DNA from: DASZIT01 sp036268775
Lineage (GTDB): Bacteria > Actinomycetota > Acidimicrobiia > Acidimicrobiales > RAAP-2
NCBI GenBank assembly: GCA_036268775.1
Contig: DATATM010000037.1
Span: 1-64,000 of the forward strand
Reading direction: 5' to 3'
Length of the DNA stretch: 64,000 bases
The notes below the pieces were generated by a model, which searched no databases, was not told the origin of the DNA, and worked only from the letters and a program-made list of their open reading frames with translations. This document shows, one piece after another, positions 1 to 7,731 of this stretch. The first letter of the stretch is position 1. Each line of letters opens with the position of its first letter. The translations under genes were made by a program, and so were the position numbers.

Positions 1-602
1 AGTTGCTCGGGGGGATCCACGATCTGGCTGATCATCCCGAGCTCGTAGGCCCGCTGGGCATCGATCCGCTCATAGCGCCCGACCAGGGCCATCCGCATCA
101 CCGCCTCCACCGGCATCTTCCGGATCAGCCCGACCGCCTCGTAGGCGGTGACCTGGCCGATGGAGACATGGGGATCGAGGAAGCTGGCCGTGGATGCCGC
201 CATCACAATGTCGGCATCGGCGATGAAGTGCAGCCCCCCTCCGGCGCACACCCCGTTGACGGCGGCGATGACCGGCTTCCAGACCTGGTTGTGCCAGGCG
301 GTCAGCCGGAGCTCGGCCCGCTTGGTCCGGCGCGACTGTTCCCGGAGGGCCTCGGGGTTCTTGGCCAGTTCCACCACGTCCAGCCCGGTCTGGAAGGCCC
401 GGCCCTCTCCGGTGTTGACGACGACCCGCACGGCGGGATCGGCGTCCAGCTCTCTCCAGGCGACTTCGAGCTCGTCGATCATGGCGGCGTTCATGGCGTT
501 TCCGGAATCGGGTCGGTTGAAGATCAACCAACCGACGGGTCCGTGCCGTTCGACCCGGAGTGCCGGTCCGCTGTCCCGTCCGGCCTCGGCGTTGGTACTC
601 AT
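1..602 (-). CDS. Enoyl-CoA hydratase/isomerase (crotonase) family, C-terminus outside window
   Basis: The reading frame opens at ATG 602 and runs off the window start, giving about 200 residues of a family usually near 260. The crotonase signature is clear: GEGRAFQTGLD near residue 73 and NGVCAGGGLHFIADADIV near residue 121, the glycine-rich oxyanion-hole loop. At the place where classical hydratases carry the first catalytic glutamate the protein reads DPHVSIGQVTAYEAVG, so a standard hydratase role is uncertain; isomerase or hydrolase are alternatives. It is transcribed away from the ABC transporter genes that follow and shares their upstream region. Confidence 0.85.
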   Translation of the reverse strand, partial: MSTNAEAGRDSGPALRVERHGPVGWLIFNRPDSGNAMNAAMIDELEVAWRELDADPAVRVVVNTGEGRAFQTGLDVVELAKNPEALREQSRRTKRAELRLTAWHNQVWKPVIAAVNGVCAGGGLHFIADADIVMAASTASFLDPHVSIGQVTAYEAVGLIRKMPVEAVMRMALVGRYERIDAQRAYELGMISQIVDPPEQ

Positions 603-768
603 GGTCCCCCTCGACTCAGGCAAGCCCGACCCCGGCCGACCCGCCGTTGTCGGACCGATGACGGTACCCGGCGCGGCGCACCGGCCGCCAGCCAGGGCAG
701 TGGGCCGGCTCCGGGAACACCCTCCCATTGGCGGAGGGGACGGCGCCAGCCCTTCGATGGTCAGATTG

Positions 769-806
769 TATATGGTATGAACTTCACGTCCTGGGTGACT
801 ATAGTC
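769..806. promoter_or_regulatory. Divergent upstream region with family-B palindrome and a second palindrome
   Basis: The 282-base gap between the crotonase and the ABC ATPase holds an AT-rich patch in otherwise GC-rich DNA. Bases 769-779 read TATA-TGG-TATG, a member of the YATA-TNN-TATR family also seen near 15.18, 27.54, 35.78, 43.76 and 46.39 kb. Bases 797-806 form a perfect 10-base palindrome, GACTATAGTC. Either could be an operator or part of a -10 region for livG. Symmetry is seen; function is inferred. Confidence 0.45.
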
Positions 807-884
807 CTGGCTCCGACCGGGGGATCACCAGGAATCGGTACGTGTCGTCGGCCGGCAATCGGCCGAGCTGACCGGGGGAGTGCG

Positions 885-1691
885 ATGACGCAAACGGACC
901 AGGCCGCTTCCGCCCGCCGATCGACGGCGGGCGACGGTGTGCTGAAAGTGGAGGAGATCGGGGTGTCGTTCTCGGGGGTGGTCGCCCTCCAGGCTGTCTC
1001 GCTGGAGGTGGCCCGCGGCGAGGTGCTCGGTCTCATCGGTCCGAACGGCGCCGGGAAGACCACGTTGTTCGACGTGGTCTCCGGCCTCCGTGAGCCCAAG
1101 CGCGGCACCATCATCTTCGACGGGAACGATGTAACCGGGCGGTCGGCGGTCTGGAGGTCGCGGGCGGGGATGCGGCGGACCTTCCAGCGCCAGCAGGTCT
1201 TCGGCCGACTGACGGTGGAAGAGAATCTGCTCTGCGCCCTCGAGTGGCGAGGCGGAGGCGGTGGCATCCTGGCCGACCTGGTGGCACTGCCGCCCCGGCG
1301 GCGCATCGAGCGACGTCGTCGGGCCGAGCTCGATTTCCATATCGAACGCTGCGGCCTGGGGCCGGTCCGGCACGCGGTGGCCGGATCCCTGCCCATCGGC
1401 ACGGCCAGGATGGTGGAGTTGGGGAGGGCCCTGGCCGAGTCGCCCTCGCTGCTCCTGCTGGACGAACCGACCTCCGGGTTGGGCGACGCCGAAGTCGAGT
1501 GTCTGAGCTCGGTCATCAACCAGTTGCGCGCCGACGGCTCCTGTGGCGTTCTGTTGGTCGAGCACGACATCTCCTTCGTCATGTCCCACTGCGATCGCAT
1601 CACCGTGCTGGAGCGCGGCGAGGTGCTGGCCGAGGGCACCCCCGGTGAGATCCAATCCAACCCGGAGGTCCGGGATGCCTACCTTGGCTGA
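885..1691 (+). CDS. livG: Branched-chain amino-acid-type ABC transporter ATPase (LivG-like)
   Basis: A 268-residue cytoplasmic ATPase of the Liv/HAAT importer class. Walker A GPNGAGKT lies near residues 52-59, Walker B LLLLDEPT near 190-197, and the H-loop VEHD near 225-228. The signature reads LPIGTARMVE instead of LSGGQ, as in many actinobacterial LivG proteins. ATG 885 is preferred because GGGGAG sits just upstream; the frame is open much further upstream but that part has no family similarity. The gene lies 69 bases before the fused permease/ATPase gene, so the two very likely make one importer with two different ATPase subunits. The substrate is unknown and need not be an amino acid, since such systems also import aromatic and terpenoid acids. 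Confidence 0.88.
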   Translation: MTQTDQAASARRSTAGDGVLKVEEIGVSFSGVVALQAVSLEVARGEVLGLIGPNGAGKTTLFDVVSGLREPKRGTIIFDGNDVTGRSAVWRSRAGMRRTFQRQQVFGRLTVEENLLCALEWRGGGGGILADLVALPPRRRIERRRRAELDFHIERCGLGPVRHAVAGSLPIGTARMVELGRALAESPSLLLLDEPTSGLGDAEVECLSSVINQLRADGSCGVLLVEHDISFVMSHCDRITVLERGEVLAEGTPGEIQSNPEVRDAYLG

Positions 1692-1760
1692 TCCCCGGCG
1701 ATCGGATCGCCGCGTTGGTCGGGCGGGCGGATCGAGCCTCCCTGGTCGAGGTCTCCTCCG

Positions 1761-4562
1761 GTGAGCAAGTTCCTCAGCCTGTTGGTGACCGGGGTCGTCA
1801 CCGGGGCCATTTACTCGATGCTGGCCGCCGGCCTCACTCTCACCTACTCCACCACCGGGATCTTCAATCTCGGCTACGGCGCGGTGGCCTTCACCTCCGC
1901 CTACATCTATTTCGAGCTGCAGAACGGCCTGCACTGGTCCAACCTGTGGGCAGCGGTCGTCGTCATCCTGGTCTTCGCACCGTTGCTCGGGCTGTTGCTC
2001 GACCGGTTCGTGTTCGGGAAGCTGTCCCAGGCCAGCGAGGGCTCCAAGATCATGGCCACGGTGGGGGTGCTGATCGCGGTCCCGGCCCTCGCCCAGTGGG
2101 TGGTGGCCCTGCTCATCGGGGTCGGGCACGCCAACATCCCCGACGGCTCGCTGGTGTCGCTGGCTCCCGGCCTCGGCCCCGAGCCGCCCCACCACTGGCA
2201 GCTCGGCTCGGTGCTGAACCTCGACTCCGACCAGCTGATCGTGGCCTTGGTGGCGGTGGTGATGGCCATCGGGCTGTGGTATCTCCTCAAGCACACCGCG
2301 CTCGGTCTCCGGATGCGGGCGCTGGTCGACCGCCCGGACCTGGCGGCCGCCCGGGGGGTGGACCGGGGTCGGACCTCGGCGGTCGCCTGGGTGCTGGGCA
2401 CGGTGATGGCCGGGCTGGCCGGGGTGGCCGGCGCCCCCATCTTCAACTCCCTGTCCTCGTCCACCTATCTGTATGTGCTGCTGGTGGCTACCGCCGCTGC
2501 GGTGCTGGGTGGCCTCCGGTCGGTGCCGCTGGCGGCGCTGGGTGGGCTGTTCATCGGCGCGGTCCAGAGTCTGGTGGCCGGGTATGCCACTTTCGCCCAG
2601 TCGATCTCCGGGTTCAGCGACGCGGTGCCGTTCGTGCTGTTGTTGGTGGGCCTGATCGTCTGGGGCCGGGAACGAGCCCGCCGGGCCGGCCAGGTCGCCG
2701 ATGACGTGCCCCCTCCCGACTATCTGGCCCTCCGTCCGCGCTGGCGGCGCATCGCCCCCTGGATCTTCTGGTTCACTGCCTTGCTCGTCTACATCTCCTT
2801 CGGGGCTGACAGCTACTGGCTGGGTCTGGCCACCAAGGGCCTGGCCCTTTCCTTGGTCTTCCTCTCCTTCACCATCGTCACCGGCACCGGCGGGAGCGTC
2901 AGCCTGGCCCAAGCCGCCTTCGTCACCGCCTCGGGGTTGGTGGCCGGGGTGCTCATCAGTCAGTACCACCAGCCCTACCTGGTGGGCCTGCTCGGCGGTG
3001 TCGCTTTCGCGGTGCTGCTCGGGGTGATCGTCGCCGTCCCTGCCCTCCGGCTCGGGGGCTTGGCCCTCGCCCTCGCCACCCTGGCCCTCGGTTTCGTCGG
3101 GGACAACCTGCTCTTCCAATGGGCCCGACTGGCCGGGCCCTCTCAGCAGGGGTGGGTCATCCCGAGACCCTCCTGGGGGCCGATCCACTTCACCAGCAAC
3201 AAGTCGCTGGCGGTGCTGTTGGTGGTGATCGTGATCGTGGTGACCCTGCTGATCCGCAACCTGCAGCGGTCCTCCTCCGGCCGGATGATGAGCGCGGTCC
3301 GGACCTCCCAGTCAGCCGCCGAGACCTCGGGGATCTCCGGCACCACCGTGAAAGTCACCCTGTTCGCGGTGTCGGCCGGGCTGGCCGGGTTGGGTGGGGT
3401 CCTGGTGGTGACCGTCGACCAGCACGTGACCGCCTCGACCTACACGACCCCGATCGGATTGGTGTGGCTGGCCACCGTCGTCCTGTTCGGGATCCGTCGC
3501 CCGAGCGGCGCCATCGCGGCAGCGATGACCAGCGTGCTGCTCGCCGGGGTGTTGTCCTCGGGCTTCCACTTCTCCTTTATCTCCTGGTCGGGGACCACCT
3601 CGGTGTTCTTCCCCGCCGTTCTGTTCGGACTCGGCGCGGTGACGATGGCCCAGAATCCCGACGGCATCCTTTCCCTCGCCGAGGAGCAGTCGTTCCGCCG
3701 TCGGCAGCGGCGTGAGGCCAAACGGCTGGCGGCCGCCCGGCCGGGAGCCACCGCCCCTACACGCCTCGATGGCCGCACCCCGACGCCGGCGCTGTCCACC
3801 CGGTCGTTACCACCGACCAAGGTCCCGACCTTGGCTCGGGCCCGGGGTGACGTCGCCCTCCGGGTCGATTCGTTGCGCGCCGGCTATGGCGAGACCCAGG
3901 TGCTCTTCGATATCGACCTCGATGTCCAGGCCGGGAAGCTCACCGCGCTGGTAGGCGCCAACGGGGCGGGCAAGTCGACCCTTTGCAAAGTGATGGCAGG
4001 TCTGATGCCGCCGACCGGGGGCGCCGTCTTCCTGGACGGGAAGGACGTGACCAAGCAGCCGGCCCACCAGCGGGCCAAGGAGCTCCTCCTGGCTCCCGAA
4101 TCGCGCGGCGTCTTCCCGTCGCTGTCGGTGGAGGACAATCTGAGATTGCTGCTCCCCGAGGCCGCCGACCAGGACAAGGCCTTCCAACGGTTCCCGATCC
4201 TGAAAGAGCGCCGCCGCCTTCCGGCCGGCAGCCTCTCGGGCGGTGAACAGCAGATGCTGACCATGGCGCCGATGCTGGTGAAGCCGCCGAGGGTGCTGGT
4301 CGCCGACGAGCCCACCCTGGGGCTCGCCCCGCTGATCGTCGAGGAGATCATCCGGGTCTTCGCCGAACTCCGCGACCAGGGGGTCACCCTGCTGATCGTG
4401 GAGGAGCGGGCCAAAGCGGTGCTGGACATCGCCGACGAGGTGGCGCTGCTCGAACTGGGCCGGCTGGTGTGGGCCGGGCCGAGGGCCGAGCTCGATCCCG
4501 ATCAGCTGGCGGCCATCTACCTCGGACAGTCCCACCTGGAGCCGACACCGGCTCGGAGCTAG
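1761..4562 (+). CDS. Fused LivH-LivM-LivF: two permease domains plus ATPase in one 933-residue protein
   Basis: One uninterrupted frame from GTG 1761 encodes three subunits normally made from separate genes. Residues about 1-310 are a LivH-like membrane permease (early TLTYSTTGIFNLGYGA, the family hallmark). Residues about 320-640 are a LivM-like permease with SLAQAAFV. After a basic, Arg/Pro-rich linker, residues about 700-933 are a LivF-like ATPase with Walker A GANGAGKS near 732, signature LSGGEQQM near 823 and Walker B VLVADEPTLGLAP near 845. With LivG upstream this gives a complete importer lacking only a binding protein; three binding-protein-like genes occur later in the window. No frameshift or stop is seen at the junctions. 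Permease-permease fusions are known; the added LivF is unusual. Confidence 0.9.
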   Translation: MSKFLSLLVTGVVTGAIYSMLAAGLTLTYSTTGIFNLGYGAVAFTSAYIYFELQNGLHWSNLWAAVVVILVFAPLLGLLLDRFVFGKLSQASEGSKIMATVGVLIAVPALAQWVVALLIGVGHANIPDGSLVSLAPGLGPEPPHHWQLGSVLNLDSDQLIVALVAVVMAIGLWYLLKHTALGLRMRALVDRPDLAAARGVDRGRTSAVAWVLGTVMAGLAGVAGAPIFNSLSSSTYLYVLLVATAAAVLGGLRSVPLAALGGLFIGAVQSLVAGYATFAQSISGFSDAVPFVLLLVGLIVWGRERARRAGQVADDVPPPDYLALRPRWRRIAPWIFWFTALLVYISFGADSYWLGLATKGLALSLVFLSFTIVTGTGGSVSLAQAAFVTASGLVAGVLISQYHQPYLVGLLGGVAFAVLLGVIVAVPALRLGGLALALATLALGFVGDNLLFQWARLAGPSQQGWVIPRPSWGPIHFTSNKSLAVLLVVIVIVVTLLIRNLQRSSSGRMMSAVRTSQSAAETSGISGTTVKVTLFAVSAGLAGLGGVLVVTVDQHVTASTYTTPIGLVWLATVVLFGIRRPSGAIAAAMTSVLLAGVLSSGFHFSFISWSGTTSVFFPAVLFGLGAVTMAQNPDGILSLAEEQSFRRRQRREAKRLAAARPGATAPTRLDGRTPTPALSTRSLPPTKVPTLARARGDVALRVDSLRAGYGETQVLFDIDLDVQAGKLTALVGANGAGKSTLCKVMAGLMPPTGGAVFLDGKDVTKQPAHQRAKELLLAPESRGVFPSLSVEDNLRLLLPEAADQDKAFQRFPILKERRRLPAGSLSGGEQQMLTMAPMLVKPPRVLVADEPTLGLAPLIVEEIIRVFAELRDQGVTLLIVEERAKAVLDIADEVALLELGRLVWAGPRAELDPDQLAAIYLGQSHLEPTPARS

Positions 4563-4567
4563 GTGGG

Positions 4568-5005
4568 TCAGGTGGGAGGCGGCCCGACCGCCACCGGCCG
4601 GAAGTAGGGGAGCTTCAGGGTGTCGCTGATCGGGTGGAACTCGACGGCCAGCGCCAACCCTTCGACCAGATCCTCCGGCGCACAACCGATCACCGAGCTG
4701 ACCACGAAGATGCCCTCGTCGAGCTCGACGATGGCCACCGAGTAGGGAACCTTGAAGACCGGGGTCTGCGGCCGCCAGACGATCGTCCAGCTGTAGAGCC
4801 GGCCCCGGCCCTGGCTCTCCTCCCACCCCAGTTCCCGACTGTGGCAGCGCCAGCAGATGCGGGCGGCGTCGGCGATGGCCAGCTGGCAGTCCGAGCAGCG
4901 GAGGTACCGGAGCTCGTCCCGGGCACACCCCTCCCAGTAGGGGGCCGAGAACGACGACGGTACCGGGGCGGGGGTTCCCGGGGCCTGGGGGCGGAGCACG
5001 GTCAT
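4568..5005 (-). CDS. DUF35 OB-fold protein with zinc ribbon, partner of the thiolase-like protein
   Basis: A 145-residue protein with an N-terminal rubredoxin-like zinc ribbon (Cys37, Cys40, Cys51, Cys54) followed by an OB-fold, the DUF35 arrangement. DUF35 proteins bind acyl-CoA and pair with thiolase-superfamily partners, as in the steroid side-chain aldolase Ltp2-ChsH2. The gene overlaps the end of the upstream thiolase-like gene by four bases (ATGA, 5002-5005), which suggests translational coupling and a complex. It converges on the transporter gene with only five bases between the stops. Confidence 0.88.
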   Translation of the reverse strand: MTVLRPQAPGTPAPVPSSFSAPYWEGCARDELRYLRCSDCQLAIADAARICWRCHSRELGWEESQGRGRLYSWTIVWRPQTPVFKVPYSVAIVELDEGIFVVSSVIGCAPEDLVEGLALAVEFHPISDTLKLPYFRPVAVGPPPT

Positions 5006-6168
5006 GGCCGATGGGCCCCGACCAGCATCACGTCATTGAAGAGGGCCCCGGAGCCACCGTTGGAGCAGAGGGCGACTTCGGCCCCGGGCACCTGGGCGGA
5101 GACGCAGCTGCCCCGGACCTGCTGGACGCACCGGATGACCCGTTGGAGCATCTGGGTGGAGTTGCCGGGGTGGGCGAAGGACATCGTCCCCCCGTCGGTG
5201 GTCACCGGCAACCGCCCGCCGGCGCCGATGGTGCCATCCGACACGAAGCCGCCCCCCTCCCCGTCCGGGCAGAAGCCGAACGCCTCCAGCTGGCGGATGA
5301 TCTCGAAGGAGAAGGGGTCGTACAACTCGCAGACGTCGACGTCGGACGGGGAGAGGCCGGCGGTGCGGAAGACCTCGCGAGCGGCGTGCCGTCCTACATA
5401 GCCCGCTGGGACCTCCTGGCCCGGCCGGCCGGTGAAGTCCCAGATCGGGCCGTGCTGGTAGGAGGGACCGTAGGCATCGCTGCCCCCGCCGAGGATCCAG
5501 GCGGCCGTCGGCTCCAGGTCGGCGGCCCGATCGGCGGTGGTCAGCACCAGACCGCAGCCACCTTCCGAAGTGGTGGAGCAATCGAGGAGATGGAACGGCT
5601 CGGCGATGGGGCGCGAGGCCAGGATGTCCTCGGGGGTGAACGGCCCGCGACCGAAATAGACGGCCTCGGGGTTCTGATGCCCGTTGTTGCGGATGGTGGC
5701 GGCGACGGTGGCCAACTGTTCGGGGGTGGTGCCGAAGGTCAACATGTGGCGCTTGGCCATCAAGGCGAACTCCACCGCGGTGAACAGGCCGTAGCCGACC
5801 ACGAACTCGTTGGTGGGCCTCGTCCAGGGGGCGGTGGAGGCCCGGTCGGTGTAGATGCCGGCGCTGCCCCCCACCACCAGGACCACCTGGCACTGACCGG
5901 TGGCGATGAGGGCGGCCGCCTCGAGGACGGCGGGGATGCCCAGCGCGTTGATCGACCGCCGGCACGGACCCAGGCGAAGTTCGTAGGCGAGCTCCCCGGC
6001 CTTCTCGCCGATGACCCCGTCGACGTCGGCAACCCCGAGGCCGGCGTCGGCGAGTGCCCCGAGCGCTCCTTCGATGGCAATCGACAAGGAGTCGTGGTGG
6101 GGCAGGCGGCGGGCCTGGGGGGTGTTGAACACCCCGGCAATGGCCGCGTCACGGAACGGGTGGGCCAC
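5002..6168 (-). CDS. Thiolase-superfamily protein, likely Ltp2-like aldolase or lipid-transfer thiolase
   Basis: About 388 residues of the SCP-x/acetyl-CoA acetyltransferase superfamily. GTG 6168 is chosen because it gives the usual N-terminus (AHPFRDAAIAGV) and length; the open frame upstream looks non-coding. The N-terminal nucleophilic cysteine of true thiolases is not seen: the region reads SINALGIPAVLEAAAL. A conserved Tyr (ELYDPFS, near 283) is present, but the second tyrosine expected of Ltp2-type aldolases is replaced in the segment SFAHPGN. The pairing with DUF35 argues for carbon-carbon bond cleavage or condensation on an acyl-CoA. A paralogous pair is at 19080-20665. Confidence 0.78.
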   Translation of the reverse strand: MAHPFRDAAIAGVFNTPQARRLPHHDSLSIAIEGALGALADAGLGVADVDGVIGEKAGELAYELRLGPCRRSINALGIPAVLEAAALIATGQCQVVLVVGGSAGIYTDRASTAPWTRPTNEFVVGYGLFTAVEFALMAKRHMLTFGTTPEQLATVAATIRNNGHQNPEAVYFGRGPFTPEDILASRPIAEPFHLLDCSTTSEGGCGLVLTTADRAADLEPTAAWILGGGSDAYGPSYQHGPIWDFTGRPGQEVPAGYVGRHAAREVFRTAGLSPSDVDVCELYDPFSFEIIRQLEAFGFCPDGEGGGFVSDGTIGAGGRLPVTTDGGTMSFAHPGNSTQMLQRVIRCVQQVRGSCVSAQVPGAEVALCSNGGSGALFNDVMLVGAHRP

Positions 6169-6474
6169 GGTTATCCGCCACCGGGGATCGCCGGATGGGT
6201 GGACGCCGGCTGGTACCCCGGTCGGACCGGCTGGATGACCGTCGGGGCTGTCTGGTCGAGGGCGATGCCGGACTCCTCCCCTTCGTTGGCGGCCACCGGA
6301 GTCATCGCCGTCGATGACCCACTGGGACCCGGTCAATGTAGCTGGCGCCGAGCGGTGGCCTCCGGGTCATCGCCGGTTGCCGGTGGCGTGACCAGCTTGG
6401 GAACCCCCGGTCGGCAGAGGTAGGGTGGGCTGCTCGTTCTGACGCACCGTCAGATGCAGAGATTGGTGTAGGCG
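6169..6474. promoter_or_regulatory. Divergent promoter region with a 17-base inverted repeat
   Basis: This 306-base gap separates the thiolase-like gene (minus) from the amidohydrolase operon (plus). Bases 6438-6454 form a perfect inverted repeat, TCTGACG-CAC-CGTCAGA, ending 20 bases before the amidohydrolase start, a position fit for a repressor site. No other copy was noticed in the window and no cognate regulator can be assigned. Nothing else is evident in the gap. Confidence 0.45.
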
Positions 6475-7674
6475 ATGCCGACTATTCCGAAGATCATCAG
6501 CGTCGACGACCATGTCGTCGAGCCAGCCCACGTCTGGAAGGACTGGATGCCCCGGCAGTTCGCCGATCGGGCCCCCCGGATCGAGCGCCGCGGGATCGGG
6601 CCGATGGTCCACGTCGGCGGCGGCACCTATGAGGTCAGCTGGGACCCGGAAGGCCCCCAGGCGGACTGCTGGATCTTCGAGGATCTGATCTACGTGCACA
6701 AGCGCCATGTGGCGGCGGCGGGTTTCGACCGGGACGACATGACCATGAGCCCGATCACCTACGACGAGATGCGCCCCGGTTGCTACCAGCCCAAAGCCCG
6801 GATCGACGACATGGAGCTGAACCACGTGGAGGCCTCGCTGTGCTTCCCCACCTTCCCTCGCTTCTGCGGCCAGACCTTCACCGAGGCCACCACCGATCGT
6901 GATCTGGGCATGGCCTGTGTCCGGGCCTACAACGACTGGATGGTCGAGGAGTGGTGCGCGGACAGCGGTGGGCGGCTCATCCCCCTCTGCCTGATCCCGT
7001 TGTGGGACGCGGAGCTGGCCGCCGCCGAGGTGCGCCGGAACGCCGCTCGCGGCGTCCGGGCGGTGTGCTTCAGTGAGATACCGCCCCACCTGGGTCTGCC
7101 CAGCATCCACTCCGGGTACTGGGACCCGTTCTTTGCCGCCTGTGCGGAGACCGGCACCGTGGTCTGCATGCACATCGGGTCGTCGTCGAAGATGCCGGCC
7201 ACCTCGGCCGACGCCCCCGGTGCGGTGGCGGCCACCCTGTCGTTCGGGAACGCCATGGCCTCGCTGGCCGACTTCTTGTTCTCGGGGGTGCTGATCCGGT
7301 TCCCGACCCTGAAGCTGGCCTACTCGGAGGGCCAGATCGGCTGGCTCCCCTACATCCTCGAGCGGGCCGACGACGTCTGGGAGGACCACCGGGCCTGGAC
7401 CCATTCCCATGATCTGGTACCCGAGCCACCCTCGACCTACTACTACCGACAGGTGTTCGGATGCTTCTTCAAGGATCGGCATGGCCTGGAGTCACTGGAT
7501 CGGGTGGGGATCGACAACGTCACCTTCGAGACCGACTATCCGCACACCGATTCGACGTGGCCCGACACCAAGAAGGTGGCGGAAGCGATGATGGCCGACC
7601 TGACCGACGAGCAGATCTACAAGATCGTCCGGGGGAATGCCATCCGGATGCTCGACCTCGACCTTGATCGCTGA
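6475..7674 (+). CDS. Amidohydrolase-2 family metal-dependent hydrolase
   Basis: A 399-residue TIM-barrel hydrolase of the amidohydrolase_2 type (relatives include ACMSD-like decarboxylases and ring-cleavage hydrolases). Visible likely metal or active-site residues: the N-terminal DDHVVEP (Asp12, His13, Glu16), where an HxH motif would be expected, then His233 in CMHIGSS and Asp354 in FETDYPHTDSTWP. It is a close paralogue of the protein at 15257-16492: long blocks such as AYNDWMVEEW and SGGRLIPLCLIPLWD are shared. It is the first gene of a plus-strand catabolic operon and is followed 57 bases later by an acyl-CoA synthetase. The substrate is not predictable. Confidence 0.85.
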   Translation: MPTIPKIISVDDHVVEPAHVWKDWMPRQFADRAPRIERRGIGPMVHVGGGTYEVSWDPEGPQADCWIFEDLIYVHKRHVAAAGFDRDDMTMSPITYDEMRPGCYQPKARIDDMELNHVEASLCFPTFPRFCGQTFTEATTDRDLGMACVRAYNDWMVEEWCADSGGRLIPLCLIPLWDAELAAAEVRRNAARGVRAVCFSEIPPHLGLPSIHSGYWDPFFAACAETGTVVCMHIGSSSKMPATSADAPGAVAATLSFGNAMASLADFLFSGVLIRFPTLKLAYSEGQIGWLPYILERADDVWEDHRAWTHSHDLVPEPPSTYYYRQVFGCFFKDRHGLESLDRVGIDNVTFETDYPHTDSTWPDTKKVAEAMMADLTDEQIYKIVRGNAIRMLDLDLDR

Positions 7675-7731
7675 GGTCCCCATCCTGGAGCGCGGGCTGG
7701 TTGGTCGCGACGCCGCCAAGGGGTTCCGGCC

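Noticed and set aside
825..3188. Minus-strand open frame of 787 codons across the transporter genes
   Set aside because: Low-complexity, His/Gln/Gly/Pro-rich translation antisense to livG and the Liv fusion; no domain seen.
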